From Rhizobium herbae (GTDB lineage Bacteria > Pseudomonadota > Alphaproteobacteria > Rhizobiales > Rhizobiaceae): a stretch of DNA of 64,000 nt. This document shows positions 37,731-47,203 of this stretch, piece after piece. Position 1 is the first letter of the stretch. Every line of letters begins with the position of its first letter. Under the pieces are notes generated by a model. The model made no database searches, was not told where the DNA came from, and was given only the letters and a program-made list of their open reading frames with translations. The stretch spans positions 248,001 to 312,000 of the forward strand of contig NZ_JAEUAO010000002.1 in NCBI RefSeq assembly GCF_019511375.1. Reading direction: 5' to 3'. The position numbers and the translations under genes are program-made.

Positions 37731-37880
37731 GCGGCCCCTCATCCGCCCTGCCGGGCACCTTCTCCCCGTTTTGATGGGGAGAAGGGACATGCGGCACCGT
37801 TTCGCCAGTCTCCACGGCTGAGCAGGGCACGTCCCCTCTCCCGGCTTGCGGGGAGAGGGCTAGGGTGAGGGGCAAAAGCC
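37731..37880. repeat. Composite palindromic element, type A (forward copy)
   Basis: CCCCTCATCCGCCCTGCCGG with a CTTCTCCCCG/GGGGAGAAG stem, about 55 nt, then TCCCCTCTCCCGGC with its stem, GGGTGAGGGGCAAA. Same order and spacing as the copy at 55377-55523. A further short repeat of the CCG..CACACC type follows at about 37917-37979, so the 300-bp gap is essentially all repeat. Confidence 0.8.
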
Positions 37881-37983
37881 GCCTCTTCGTGTGTCGGCAG
37901 CGCACGGTGCTTGTCGTGCTTTAAGTCTTTGTTGCCGTCGTTTGCGCGAAATCGCTGCACACCTTCGCGTGACATGCTCCGGT

Positions 37984-39057
37984 TTATCGGCTGTTGCCGG
38001 CAATCACGTTGCTCGGGTCGGAATTGCGAATGAGGGACGCTGCACCGTGGACCAGGCGATTGCCCGTCACGGTGTTGAACTGGGCGAAATCGAGCGAACT
38101 GAGGCTGCTGCCAAAGGGATGGGCGGGATCGCGGAAGCAGTAGCTTCGGGCGCCATTGCGCGAGTTGAGCCAGACGGCTGGCTTGGCCCGGAAAGCCGCC
38201 CGATAGGCGAAAGTGTTATCCGAAATCGTGTTGTGCTGCGGCTTCTGGTGTCGGATCGTGCCGCCCTCGCCGCAGTTGCGATAGAGAAAAATGCCGCCGC
38301 CAGCCGGATCGTCGAAACGGTTTGCGGTAATGACGTTTTCGGCGGAGCCGTCGATGGCGATCTGCTCACGCTTGCTTGCGACGGCAAACCTGTTGCCGCT
38401 GATCGTGTTTCGCGCCGATTCCGCGTCGAGATAGAGAGCCGGTCCGTCGCTCTTGCCGGCCAAGGTGGATCTTTCAAGCCGCACCCCGGTCACCCCGGGG
38501 CCGATATAGAGCGGAACCCTGCCATCCGCCACGATCGTCAACCCGGATAACGCGATACGGGATGGAGCCGCTGCCTGGGCGCGGGCCGTGTGATCGGCGT
38601 TCAGGGACGACAGGCGCATCTCCTTTGCCTGACCGTTGGTGCCCATTCCCTGGAGGCGCAATGCGCCCTTGATATTGCAGTTGCGCACGGTGACGCCGGA
38701 AGGCACGCTCCAGTCGCCTCCCTTGCCCTTCGTGGAGCGGATCAGCACCGTCGGGCGGCCGAAGTTGACCGTGCCGCGCGAACCGTCAAGCGTCGCGCCC
38801 TGGCAATCGAGTGTCATGCCGGATGCGGAGCCGCCGGAGATGATGATGCGCTTGGTGACGATGTCCGTGGGCCTGAGCGTCAAGTCGCACCGGATATCGA
38901 CCTGCGGGTCCTTTCTCGTTGCCGGTGCCGTTGCGGCGGCGTAGACGTCCGGTGCGCATTGGCCGGGCTTTGCGCTGGCGGGATGCGCGTCGCCCAGCCA
39001 GAGGCACAGGCCGGTCGTGACACCCAGCATGGCCGCGGTTCTACCGAATGAAATCAT
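37984..39057 (-). CDS. Secreted right-handed parallel beta-helix protein
   Basis: 357 residues. Signal peptide about 1-29 (FGRTAAMLGVTTGLCLWLGDAHPASA). Then repeated short strands with N/D ladders (GMTLDCQGATLDGS, VTVRNCNIKGAL, ARNTISGNRF, AENVITANRFDD, QHNTISDNTFAY, FNTVTGNRL), typical of pectate-lyase-like parallel beta-helices (NosD/PbH1 type). No lyase active site is evident. The ATG at 39057 is chosen because it starts the signal peptide. Probably periplasmic or exported and carbohydrate-related; function unknown. Confidence 0.75.
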   Translation of the reverse strand: MISFGRTAAMLGVTTGLCLWLGDAHPASAKPGQCAPDVYAAATAPATRKDPQVDIRCDLTLRPTDIVTKRIIISGGSASGMTLDCQGATLDGSRGTVNFGRPTVLIRSTKGKGGDWSVPSGVTVRNCNIKGALRLQGMGTNGQAKEMRLSSLNADHTARAQAAAPSRIALSGLTIVADGRVPLYIGPGVTGVRLERSTLAGKSDGPALYLDAESARNTISGNRFAVASKREQIAIDGSAENVITANRFDDPAGGGIFLYRNCGEGGTIRHQKPQHNTISDNTFAYRAAFRAKPAVWLNSRNGARSYCFRDPAHPFGSSLSSLDFAQFNTVTGNRLVHGAASLIRNSDPSNVIAGNSR

Positions 39058-39187
39058 CTGACACCCCGGGGCCTGGCCTTGACGGTGCCGTTCTGCAGGA
39101 AGAGCGGCCCGCCTTGACCGGCCAAGTGAATTGGCGGAAAGAACGGAAGCAATAGCAACGAGTTGCGGTGAAAATAGGGAGACGGTG

Positions 39188-39475
39188 ATGGCCAAGGGAT
39201 ACTGGATTGCGCGCGTCGATGTCCGCGATACCGAGCGTTACAAGGATTATGTCACGGCCGCAAAGCCGGCGTTTGAAAAATACGGCGCCAAATTTCTCGC
39301 CCGCGGCGGTGCTTTCCGGCGCCTGGAGGGCGATGTCCGGTCGCGTAACGTGGTGATCGAGTTCCCGTCGCTGCAGGCGGCGATCGATTGCTACAATTCC
39401 CCCGAATATCAGATCGCGGCAGCAATCCGCCACGAGGTCGCGAGTGCCGAAATGGTGGTCGTCGAGGGCGTCTGA
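39188..39475 (+). CDS. DUF1330 family protein
   Basis: 95 residues with the dimeric ferredoxin-like fold of DUF1330: KGYWIARVDVRDTERYKDYV at 3-22, KYGAKFLARGGAFRRLEGD in the middle and VVIEFPSLQAAIDCYNSPEYQ near 56. Function unknown, conserved in rhizobia. The ATG follows GGGAGACGG. It is divergent from the beta-helix gene and is followed by a separate gene 120 bp on. Confidence 0.87.
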   Translation: MAKGYWIARVDVRDTERYKDYVTAAKPAFEKYGAKFLARGGAFRRLEGDVRSRNVVIEFPSLQAAIDCYNSPEYQIAAAIRHEVASAEMVVVEGV

Positions 39476-39595
39476 GCGGCGGCGTGCATCACGGCGGAAA
39501 ACGGCAGAAAAGCCTTGGCGATACGCCTTCCCGTCGCCCGATGATTGGGCTATGTAGCACACACAGACCACGCTGAAATCAGGAGTGCCGCCGTC

Positions 39596-40576
39596 ATGAC
39601 TTTGTCCAATCTCCCCCCGCTCGTTACCGTTTTCGGCGGGTCCGGATTTGTCGGCCGTCATGTCGTGCGTGCGCTTGCAAAACGCGGTTTCCGCATCCGC
39701 GTCGCGGTCCGGCGTCCGGACCTCGCCGGTTTCCTGCAGCCGCTCGGCAATGTCGGCCAGATTTCCCTGGTGCAGGCCAACCTGCGCTACCGCAATTCGG
39801 TCGATGCGGCGGTTCACGGCGCCGATCATGTCGTCAATTGCGTCGGCATCCTGTTTGAAAGCGGCCGCAACACCTTCGACGCGGTTCAGGATTTCGGCGC
39901 CCGCGCCGTGGCCGAGGCGGCGCGCGGTGTCGGTGCGAGCCTGACCCATATTTCCGCCATCGGCGCCGATGCCAATGGCGAATCGCTCTACGCGAAATCC
40001 AAGGGCCGGGCCGAAAAAGCGATCCTGGAGACGGTTCCCGAAGCGGTCATCCTGCGCCCGTCCATCATCTTCGGACCCGAGGACGGTTTCTTCAACAAGT
40101 TCGCCGAGATGGCGCGCTTCTCGCCGGTGCTGCCGCTGGTCGGCGGCGGCAAGACGGCATTCCAGCCGGTCTATGTCGTCGATGTCGCCGAAGCCGTTGC
40201 GAAGGCCATCGAGGGCAAGGTCGCCAAGGGCAGGATCTACGAACTCGGCGGGCCGGAAGTCCTGACCTTCAAGAACTGTCTCGAGATCATGCTGAAGACC
40301 ATCGGGCGCACGCGCACGCTGCTGCCGCTTCCGTTCGGCCTGGCCTCGCTGATGGGGTCCGTTGCCTCGCTGGTGCCCTTCGTGGCGCCGCCGATCACAC
40401 CCGATCAGGTCATCCTTTTGAAGCGCGACAATGTCGTTTCCGAGAGTGCGCGGGCCGAAGGCCGCACGCTGCAGGCTTTCGGCATCGAGCCGACTTCGGT
40501 CGAAGCGATCCTGCCATCCTACATGGTGCGTTACCGTCCGCAGGGCCAGTATACGCGGTCCGGCGGCGCCGCCTGA
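39596..40576 (+). CDS. NDUFA9-like NAD(P)-binding complex I accessory-type protein
   Basis: 326 residues, an atypical short-chain dehydrogenase. The Rossmann motif VTVFGGSGFVGRHVVRAL lies at 9-26; the active-site Tyr/Lys pair appears in GESLYAKSKGRAEKAI near 135-140; LRPSIIFGPEDGFFNKF is near 156. It matches alphaproteobacterial relatives of the mitochondrial complex I subunit NDUFA9, which binds NADPH and supports complex I assembly. It ends before a clear intrinsic terminator. Confidence 0.85.
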   Translation: MTLSNLPPLVTVFGGSGFVGRHVVRALAKRGFRIRVAVRRPDLAGFLQPLGNVGQISLVQANLRYRNSVDAAVHGADHVVNCVGILFESGRNTFDAVQDFGARAVAEAARGVGASLTHISAIGADANGESLYAKSKGRAEKAILETVPEAVILRPSIIFGPEDGFFNKFAEMARFSPVLPLVGGGKTAFQPVYVVDVAEAVAKAIEGKVAKGRIYELGGPEVLTFKNCLEIMLKTIGRTRTLLPLPFGLASLMGSVASLVPFVAPPITPDQVILLKRDNVVSESARAEGRTLQAFGIEPTSVEAILPSYMVRYRPQGQYTRSGGAA

Positions 40577-40612
40577 CCACGCCCTGACCTGACAGGAACA
40601 GGTTTCAATCGC

Positions 40613-40643
40613 GCCGCCGGTCCCCTCCGGCGGCTTCTTTTTG
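40613..40643 (+). terminator. Intrinsic terminator of the NDUFA9-like gene
   Basis: GCCGCCGG-TCCCCT-CCGGCGGC, a perfect 8-bp stem, followed by TTCTTTTTG. Confidence 0.85.
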
Positions 40644-40824
40644 CCCGCCTCAAGGCAAAGCGTTGCAGTTCTGCCGCACTGGAAAAAGCGATTGGTCTTT
40701 ACCGTCGATTCAGCATCTATCGATATTGATAAGGGCTGTTCCAGCGCATAGACAACAGCCGCGCCGGGTCCTTCATTTCCGAAGCGACCGGCGCCGACAT
40801 ATCATCTTGAGAGGCACATTTTTC

Positions 40825-40983
40825 ATGGGCAAGTCGATCGCAATTTTCTTTGCGTGCGCGGCACTTATCGTTCTGGCTGGATCCTTCGCGGCGCCGAAGA
40901 CGGTTGCCAGCAATCACAGCTGTGCGCCGGCCTACGGCGTTGACCCGTGCACCACGGCCTCGATCGGCAAGCTCGCCGAATAA
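40825..40983 (+). CDS. Small secreted protein, 52 residues
   Basis: An N-terminal signal peptide (MGKSIAIFFACAALIVLAGS, likely cleaved between 22 and 28) precedes a short mature part with two cysteines, C33 and C42, in CAPAYGVDPC, which could form one disulfide. TTGAGAGG precedes the ATG as ribosome site. A strong terminator follows within 60 bp, so it looks like a stand-alone gene. No known family recognised. Confidence 0.65.
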   Translation: MGKSIAIFFACAALIVLAGSFAAPKTVASNHSCAPAYGVDPCTTASIGKLAE

Positions 40984-41035
40984 GAATTTCCGCCTCGTTT
41001 CGAGGCGGCACAGTTTCATGGCGGGGGCCAGGGGA

Positions 41036-41073
41036 CCGCATGCACTTCTGCAAGGAAGCGCATGCGGTTTTTT
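41036..41073 (+). terminator. Intrinsic terminator of the small secreted protein gene
   Basis: CCGCATGC and GCATGCGG form a perfect 8-bp stem followed by TTTTTT. A smaller CCGCCTCG-TTT-CGAGGCGG hairpin lies just upstream (40990-41008). Confidence 0.8.
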
Positions 41074-41081
41074 ATTGCCGC

Positions 41082-41888
41082 TCAGCCGACCATCCAGAGG
41101 CCGATCAGGCCGGCCGTGCCGATGACGATGCGCCAGATGGCGAATGGTGCGAAGCCGCGGCTGGAGACGAAGTTCAAGAGCGAGCGCACGACGACCAGCG
41201 CCGCCACGAACGCGGCGATGAAGCCGACGGCAATCAGCCATACGTCGTCGAAGTTGAGGGCGTTGCGATTCTTGTACAGATCGAGCGTGAAGGCGCCGAG
41301 CATGGTGGGCATGGCGAGGAAGAAGGAGAACTCGGCGGCGGAGCGCTTGTCGGTTCCCATCAGCAATGCGCCGGCAATGGTCGCGCCCGAGCGGGACGTG
41401 CCCGGAATCATCGCCAGGCATTGGAAAAGCCCGATCTTCAGGGCGAGCGACGGCGGATAGTCCATGACGTCGCGATATTTCGGCTTCAGCGGCAAACGGT
41501 CGATCGCATAAAGAACGATGCCGCCGAGGATCAGCACGATGCAGATCAGCATCGGTGTTTCGAACAGCACGCTCTTGATGAAACCATGCGCCATGGCGCC
41601 GATCACGGCCGCGGGCAGGAAGGCGAGGAGGATCGACAGGACGAATCGCCGCGCCTTGACGCTCGAGGGCAGGGCGGTCGCGATCGACAGCAGCCGCTGG
41701 AAATAGACGAGCAGGATGGCGAGGATGGCGCCGAGCTGGATGAGCACGGCAAAGGTGTTTCCGGGCGATTTGAAGCCGAGGAAATGCCCGGCAAGCAGCA
41801 CGTGGGCCGTCGAAGACACCGGAATGAATTCGGTCAGGCCCTCGATAAAACCGAGGACAAGCGCGCTGATGATCGACTGATCGGCCAT
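41082..41888 (-). CDS. uppP: Undecaprenyl-diphosphatase (UppP/BacA)
   Basis: 268 residues, an integral membrane enzyme with about eight helices that recycles the lipid carrier of peptidoglycan synthesis and gives bacitracin resistance. The catalytic motifs are present: [14 protein letters not shown] near residues 15-28 and [10 protein letters not shown] near 161. Length is normal. Its 3' end abuts the terminator of the opposing small gene. Confidence 0.96.
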   Translation of the reverse strand: MADQSIISALVLGFIEGLTEFIPVSSTAHVLLAGHFLGFKSPGNTFAVLIQLGAILAILLVYFQRLLSIATALPSSVKARRFVLSILLAFLPAAVIGAMAHGFIKSVLFETPMLICIVLILGGIVLYAIDRLPLKPKYRDVMDYPPSLALKIGLFQCLAMIPGTSRSGATIAGALLMGTDKRSAAEFSFFLAMPTMLGAFTLDLYKNRNALNFDDVWLIAVGFIAAFVAALVVVRSLLNFVSSRGFAPFAIWRIVIGTAGLIGLWMVG

Positions 41889-42060
41889 GAATTAAGTATC
41901 CCTGAAGCATTGGGGGTTAAGGTCTGGGACCATCGAAGGGCGCTGGCTGATTCGCTTGTGTTTGCGCCAGCAAGTTCCTATAGCTTTTTAAAATGCGCCG
42001 TGGCCAGACCAAACGGCCGCGGCAAACCTCCTCCCAATCGAACTGACGAAACCGTATCGA

Positions 42061-42753
42061 ATGCCAACTCTCTATCACCATCCTATGTCGACCGCCTCCC
42101 GGTTCGTCCGGCTGATCCTCTCGGAATACGGCTACCAGACGGAACTGGCCGAAGAGCAGCCCTGGGAGAGGCGGCGTGATTTCCTGACGCTCAATCCTGC
42201 CGGAACGCTGCCCGTCTATGTCGATGACAGCATGCGGGCGCTCTGTGGCGCGACCGTGATCTCCGAATATCTCGACGAGACCAACGGCGTCCTCAAGCGC
42301 GACCGCCGGCTGCTCGCCGAAGACCCGTTCCAGCGTGCGGAAATCCGCCGGCTGGCGGAATGGTTCCTGCAGAAGATGGAAGCCGATGTGACGCGCCCGC
42401 TGGTGCGCGAACGCATCTTCAAGCTGCAGATGACGCCGGACCAGGGCGGCGGCGCCCCGGATTCGAAGGTGCTTCGCACCTCGCGCTCGAACATCCGCCA
42501 GCATCTGAAATATCTGGGCTGGCTTGCCGGCTCGCGCACCTATCTGGCCGGCGACCGGCTGTCCTATGCCGATCTTGCCGCCGCCGCTGCCATCTCCGTA
42601 CTCGATTATCTCGGCGAGATCGACTGGTCGGAAGCGCCGCCCGTGAAGGACTGGTACCAGCGGCTGAAATCCCGGCCGTCCTTCCGGCCGCTGCTTGCCG
42701 AGCGCGTGCGCGGCGTGACCCCGGTATCGCACTACGCCGATCTCGATTTTTAG
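42061..42753 (+). CDS. Glutathione S-transferase family protein
   Basis: 230 residues. N-terminal thioredoxin-like domain from residue 1 (MPTLYHHPMSTASRFVRLIL), with the cis-Pro glutathione-binding segment NPAGTLPVYVDD near 44 and an all-helical C-terminal domain with YLAGDRLSYADLAAAAAISVLDY near 160. The reaction and substrate are unknown. It is followed by a palindromic repeat and then queG. Confidence 0.9.
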   Translation: MPTLYHHPMSTASRFVRLILSEYGYQTELAEEQPWERRRDFLTLNPAGTLPVYVDDSMRALCGATVISEYLDETNGVLKRDRRLLAEDPFQRAEIRRLAEWFLQKMEADVTRPLVRERIFKLQMTPDQGGGAPDSKVLRTSRSNIRQHLKYLGWLAGSRTYLAGDRLSYADLAAAAAISVLDYLGEIDWSEAPPVKDWYQRLKSRPSFRPLLAERVRGVTPVSHYADLDF

Positions 42754-42801
42754 GGCATGATGCCGAAAGCTTTGAAACGGTTTTCGGTCACATCATGCGC
42801 C
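42754..42801. repeat. Palindromic repeat GCATGATGCCGAAA...TTCGG...CATCATGC
   Basis: GCATGATG pairs with CATCATGC and CCGAAA with TTCGG, giving a hairpin between the GST and queG genes. This palindrome type is common between genes in Rhizobiaceae. An in-frame ATG at 42795 lies inside it, an argument against that being the queG start. Confidence 0.7.
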
Positions 42802-42818
42802 AGCGACAGGAGAGCCCC

Positions 42819-43979
42819 GTGCCCGGCGATGCGCTCCCGGCGGAAAAATTTGACAAGCGTCGCGGAACGCTCACCAGCTTCCTCAAGGACGAGGCCCGTG
42901 ACAAGGGCTTCGACGTTTGCCGCGTAACGCGCCCGGACTCCATTCCGCAGGCGCCTGAGCGCCTCGCCGATTTTCTTGACCACGGATATCACGGGACCAT
43001 GGACTGGATGGCGCAGACGGCGGATCGCCGCGCCGATCCGCGCGTCTTGTGGGGCGAGGTTCGCTCCGTCGTGCTCTTCGGGATGAACTACGGGCCGGAC
43101 GAGGATCCGCGTTCGCTTCTTGAACGGCCCGAATGCGGGACCATTTCGGTCTATGCGCGCAACCGGGACTATCACGACGTCATCAAGGGCAGGCTCAAGG
43201 AGGTGGCGACGCGCTTTGCAGCAAGGGCTGGCGAGGACGTCAAGGTCTTCGTCGATACCGCGCCGGTGATGGAGAAACCGCTGGCCGAGCAGGCCGGGCT
43301 CGGCTGGCAGGGCAAGCACACCAATCTCGTCAGCCGCGAATTCGGCTCCTGGCTGTTCCTCGGCAGCCTTTTCACCACCGCCGAGCTCATGATCGACGAA
43401 CCGGAGCGGGACCATTGCGGCTCCTGCCGCGCCTGCCTCGACGCCTGCCCGACCAACGCCTTTCCGGCTCCCTACAAAATCGATGCGCGTCGCTGCATTT
43501 CCTATCTGACGATCGAGCACAAGGGGACGATCGATCCGGCCCTTAGGCCGTTGATCGGCAATCGCATCTATGGCTGCGACGACTGTCTTGCCGCCTGCCC
43601 CTGGAACAAATTCGCCGCCAGTGCCTGCGAAATGAAGCTGAAGGCACGGGAGGATCTGCGGGCGCCGTCCTTGTCCTTCCTGCTGACGCTCGACGATGCT
43701 TCCTTCCGCGCATTTTTTTCCGGCTCGCCGGTCAAGCGCGTCGGTCGCGACCGCTTCGTGCGCAACTGCCTGATCGCCGCCGGTAATTCCGGCGATGCCG
43801 GGCTGATCGATGTCTGCGCGACCCTGTCGAAGGATGCGTCGCCACCGGTGCGCGGCATGGCGGTCTGGGCGTTGTCGCGGCTGATGACGGCTGGCGATTT
43901 CAACGATTTTGCGGCAAGACGGCAGAACGAGACCGATGTCGACGTCCTCGTCGAATGGAAACTGGCAGGAGTTGTCTGA
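42819..43979 (+). CDS. queG: Epoxyqueuosine reductase
   Basis: 386 residues. QueG reduces epoxyqueuosine in tRNA to queuosine with cobalamin and two 4Fe-4S clusters. Cluster ligands are visible in CGSCRACLDACPTNAF and GCDDCLAACPWNKF; a C-terminal HEAT-like helical part follows (VCATLSKDASPPVRGMAVWALSRLM). The GTG at 42819 is preferred, with AGGAG six bases upstream. Its stop overlaps the next start (TGATG). Confidence 0.94.
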   Translation: MPGDALPAEKFDKRRGTLTSFLKDEARDKGFDVCRVTRPDSIPQAPERLADFLDHGYHGTMDWMAQTADRRADPRVLWGEVRSVVLFGMNYGPDEDPRSLLERPECGTISVYARNRDYHDVIKGRLKEVATRFAARAGEDVKVFVDTAPVMEKPLAEQAGLGWQGKHTNLVSREFGSWLFLGSLFTTAELMIDEPERDHCGSCRACLDACPTNAFPAPYKIDARRCISYLTIEHKGTIDPALRPLIGNRIYGCDDCLAACPWNKFAASACEMKLKAREDLRAPSLSFLLTLDDASFRAFFSGSPVKRVGRDRFVRNCLIAAGNSGDAGLIDVCATLSKDASPPVRGMAVWALSRLMTAGDFNDFAARRQNETDVDVLVEWKLAGVV

Positions 43980-44851
43980 TGCATGTTCTGATCCTGGGCG
44001 CCGGCTACTCCGGCTCGGCCATTGCCAAGGCGTTTTTGCCTTTGGCGCAATCGGTCACCGGAACCACGCGATCGGCCGACAAGCTCGACGGCCTTCGTGC
44101 GCTTGGCATCGATGCGCTGGTTTATGACGGATCAACGATCTCGCCGGAACTCGCCGCGGCGATGAAGCGGACGACACATCTGATCCAGTCCATCGCGCCG
44201 GGCCGTGAGGGTGATCCGATAATGCGGCCCAGCACCCCCTCGCTTGCCGAGCTGATGCCGAACCTGCAATGGGCGGCCTATCTCTCGACGGTCGGCGTCT
44301 ATGGCGATCACGGCGGCGCCTGGGTAACGGAGGAGACGTCGCTGGAGCCGGTGTCTGCCCGCTCGGTGGAGCGCGTCGCGGCGGAAAAGGCGTGGCTTGC
44401 CTTTGGCCAGGAGAGCAATATCCCGGTCGCGGTGCTGCGCCTGTCGGGCATCTACGGCCCGGGCCGCAATGCCTTCTGCAATCTCGAGGCCGGAACGGCC
44501 CGCCGCCTCATCAAGCCCAACCAGGTGTTCAATCGCATCCGCGTCGAGGATATCGCCGGCGCGGCCCTTTTTCTGGCGGAAAAATCGATCGGCGGCATCT
44601 TCAATGTCACCGACGACGAGCCCGCCCCGCCGCAGGATGTCGTGGCCGAGGCTGCGCGTCTGATGGGCGTCAGCCCGCCGCCCGAAATCCCCTTCGAAAC
44701 GGCCGAATTGTCTCCCATGGCGCGGTCGTTCTATGGCGAGAACAAGCGCGTTTCGAATGCGCGCCTGCGCGACCTCGGCTTCGTCTTTCGCTTCCCCGAC
44801 TATCGGATTTCGCTAGCCGAATTATGGGCCGGCGGACAATGGCGCGGATGA
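43979..44851 (+). CDS. NAD-dependent epimerase/dehydratase-like SDR protein
   Basis: 290 residues with an extended-SDR Rossmann start, MHVLILGAGYSGSAIAKAF at residues 1-19. The usual YxxxK is not evident; instead AYLSTVGVYGDHGGAWVTEET near 100 and LRLSGIYGPGRNAFCNLEAG near 155 are seen, as in the YeeZ/NAD(P)-binding subgroup. Start overlaps the queG stop by one base, so the two are coupled. Substrate unknown; probably not part of queuosine synthesis. Confidence 0.83.
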   Translation: MHVLILGAGYSGSAIAKAFLPLAQSVTGTTRSADKLDGLRALGIDALVYDGSTISPELAAAMKRTTHLIQSIAPGREGDPIMRPSTPSLAELMPNLQWAAYLSTVGVYGDHGGAWVTEETSLEPVSARSVERVAAEKAWLAFGQESNIPVAVLRLSGIYGPGRNAFCNLEAGTARRLIKPNQVFNRIRVEDIAGAALFLAEKSIGGIFNVTDDEPAPPQDVVAEAARLMGVSPPPEIPFETAELSPMARSFYGENKRVSNARLRDLGFVFRFPDYRISLAELWAGGQWRG

Positions 44852-45310
44852 TCTTCCAAGTATAAATGATTTCGAAAGACTATGGGTTTTCTTCCATAGT
44901 CGAAGAACAGAATGCTGAACTATTCCTGTTTTCTGGCCGTTTTGATCTGTCGGAACGGGCAAGAAAAACGGCGTTTGCTCTTTCTTCGATATGCAACCTG
45001 AGCGCGATACTGCGATTTTCTAGCTTGCGAACTGGCCAAATAAGGCACTTTTCAAAAATTTGAATCATTTTTTATATGCGGCCCGGGGCTCAGGGGCCGC
45101 TGTAGAGGCCTTTTAGGATTAATGCCTGATTCCAAAGCATTTCCGCGGTCATGTGACAGAATTTCAAAATTTCGTAATTTTAATTTTTTGCAGGTTGTCA
45201 ATATTTCCTAATGCAACGTTAAAGGTTGAAGCACTTTTTCGCCATTTTTTCCCCCGACAAGCAGATCTTTCGTGAGACTTAACTAAATTTCAAACGAAGG
45301 GGTCGTCTGT
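44852..45310. other. AT-rich intergenic region upstream of rlpA
   Basis: 459 bp, clearly more AT-rich than the surroundings, especially 45120-45290 with runs of A and T. A weak hairpin CGGCCC...GGGCCG and GGCC...GGCCTTTT near 45078-45115 may end the queG-epimerase transcript. No convincing gene on either strand; the long AT-rich leader probably holds the rlpA promoter. Confidence 0.5.
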
Positions 45311-45682
45311 TTGATCAAGACCAAACTCGCCTCTGCCGTAATGGCAGTTACTTTTGCCTTGGGGGCAACTCTTACTTCGGTAACACCAAGCCACGCTGCA
45401 GGAACCGGCTGCGGCGGTGCATCCTGGTACGCGCTTTCCTCGCGCACCGCGTCCGGCGAACGGATGAACGCCAAATATCTGACGGCCGCTCATCGAAACC
45501 TCAAATTCGGTACCAAGGTCGCCGTCACCAACAAGCGCAACGGCAAGACGGTTGTCGTGCGCATCAACGATCGCGGTCCCTTCATTCGCGGCCGCGTGCT
45601 CGACCTTTCCAAGGCCGCTGCCTCCCATATCGGCATGATCCGCTCGGGAACGGCCAGCATCTGTTACCGCGTCGTCAGCTGA
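45311..45682 (+). CDS. RlpA-like double-psi beta-barrel protein
   Basis: 123 residues. Signal peptide about 1-29 (ending PSHAA), then the RlpA fold: [67 protein letters not shown] is split here only for length in description. The ND RGPF motif and catalytic-like Asp of septal lytic transglycosylases are present. It lacks a SPOR domain, so septal targeting is doubtful. It starts with TTG behind GAAGGGG after a long AT-rich leader. Confidence 0.85.
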   Translation: MIKTKLASAVMAVTFALGATLTSVTPSHAAGTGCGGASWYALSSRTASGERMNAKYLTAAHRNLKFGTKVAVTNKRNGKTVVVRINDRGPFIRGRVLDLSKAAASHIGMIRSGTASICYRVVS

Positions 45683-45869
45683 CGGCGAAGACGTGCCTGT
45701 CCGGATCTTGTTCCGGCCGGGTAAGATCCGGCATGATCGGCAAAGGCGCTTCTGCCTGCCGCATCGGCCACCGACCTCGCATCTGGTCAGCAATCGTCGT
45801 TTGCGGCCGCATCCCGGCTTGCTCTTGACGGCCATCACCGCTACCACGGCGGAAAATGGAGTGTGAAAG

Positions 45870-47159
45870 ATGCGACTGGGTGGCAGGCTCGCCGGAGCCA
45901 TAGAGGTTCTCGCCGATATTGAGGCGCGCAAGCGTCCCGTAGCCGATGCCCTCAAGGACTGGGGGCTGGCGCATCGTTTCGCCGGGTCCGGCGACCGCGC
46001 CGCAATCGGCAACATCGTCTACGACGCCCTGCGCATGAAACTGTCGCACGCCTGGCTGATGGATAGCGATAGCGCCACGGCGCTCGGTCATGCGGTCATG
46101 TTTCGCCAGTGGGGCGTGTCGCCGGAGCAGCTGGCCTCAGAACTGGAGGGCGACAAGTTTGCGCCCGAACCACTCACTGAGGAGATGAAGGCGGCTTTCG
46201 CCAGCCGCAAGCTGGAAGACGCGCCGCTTCATGTGCAGGGCGATATTCCGGAATGGGTGCAGCCGTCCTTCGAGCAGAATTTTGCCGAAGACTGGCTTGC
46301 CGAGGCGAAGGCGCTGGCCGGGCGTCCGGCTCTGGATCTGCGCGCCAACACCCTGAAGGCCTCACGTGAAAAAGTCCTGAAGGCGCTGGAGCGCTGTGGC
46401 GTCGAGCCGACGGTGATCGCCCGCAACGGCATCCGCGTGCAAGCCGGCGAGGGGCCGTCGCGGCTGCCCAACGTCACGGCAGAGCTGTCCTTCCAGAAAG
46501 GCTGGTTCGAGGTGCAGGACGAGGGGTCGCAGATCGTCGCCGATCTCGTGATGCCGCAGGAAGGCGAGCAGATCCTCGACTATTGCGCCGGCGGCGGCGG
46601 CAAGACGCTGGCCATGGCAGCCGCCATGAACAACAAGGGCCAGGTGCACGCCTACGACGCGGACCGCAAGCGCCTGGCGCCGATCATCGAGCGGCTGAAG
46701 CGGGCAGGGACGCGCAACGTCCAGGTCCACGACCGCCTGGAGGGCCTTGCGCCGCTTGCCGGCAAGTTCGACCGGGTTCTCGTCGATGCGCCCTGCACCG
46801 GCACCGGCACCTGGCGCCGCCGCCCGGATACGAAATGGCGGCTGACGCAGAAGAACCTCGAAGAGCGCCTGGCGCAGCAGCAGGAGGCGCTTGCCGGTGC
46901 CGCACGCTTCGTGCGCCCGGGCGGCCATCTCGTCTATGTCACCTGCTCGGTCCTGCCGGAGGAAAACGAGGCCCAGGTCTACAATTTCTGCGAGGATAAT
47001 CCGGAGTTCGAGATCCTCTCCGGCGCCGATGCCTGGGCCGATCTCTTCGGCACCGACAAGCCGCAACCCTGGTCGGCCGACATGAAGACCGTCACGCTGA
47101 CGCCGGCCTCCACCGATACCGACGGCTTCTTCTTCTGCCTGATGGGCCGGAAGGCCTAG
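45870..47159 (+). CDS. RsmB/NOP-family RNA 5-methylcytosine methyltransferase
   Basis: 429 residues. An N-terminal NusB-like/RNA-binding part (1-150) is followed by the SAM-dependent core: ILDYCAGGGGKTLAMAAAM near 233, DAPCTGTGTWRRRPD with the first catalytic Cys near 308, and YVTCSVLPEENE with the second Cys near 357. It probably methylates 16S rRNA as RsmB does. It is monocistronic; ribosome site GGAGTG precedes the ATG. Confidence 0.9.
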   Translation: MRLGGRLAGAIEVLADIEARKRPVADALKDWGLAHRFAGSGDRAAIGNIVYDALRMKLSHAWLMDSDSATALGHAVMFRQWGVSPEQLASELEGDKFAPEPLTEEMKAAFASRKLEDAPLHVQGDIPEWVQPSFEQNFAEDWLAEAKALAGRPALDLRANTLKASREKVLKALERCGVEPTVIARNGIRVQAGEGPSRLPNVTAELSFQKGWFEVQDEGSQIVADLVMPQEGEQILDYCAGGGGKTLAMAAAMNNKGQVHAYDADRKRLAPIIERLKRAGTRNVQVHDRLEGLAPLAGKFDRVLVDAPCTGTGTWRRRPDTKWRLTQKNLEERLAQQQEALAGAARFVRPGGHLVYVTCSVLPEENEAQVYNFCEDNPEFEILSGADAWADLFGTDKPQPWSADMKTVTLTPASTDTDGFFFCLMGRKA

Positions 47160-47203
47160 CGCGCCACCAAGGCTCGGCCCTCTGGCGGCCACTCCATCAT
47201 GCC

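Noticed and set aside
42795-42818. ATG start for queG at 42795
   Set aside because: It lies inside a palindromic repeat and lacks a ribosome site; the GTG at 42819 has AGGAG at the right distance.
44866-45068. Small frames on both strands in the AT-rich gap before rlpA
   Set aside because: No ribosome site, no domain and composition unlike neighbouring genes.
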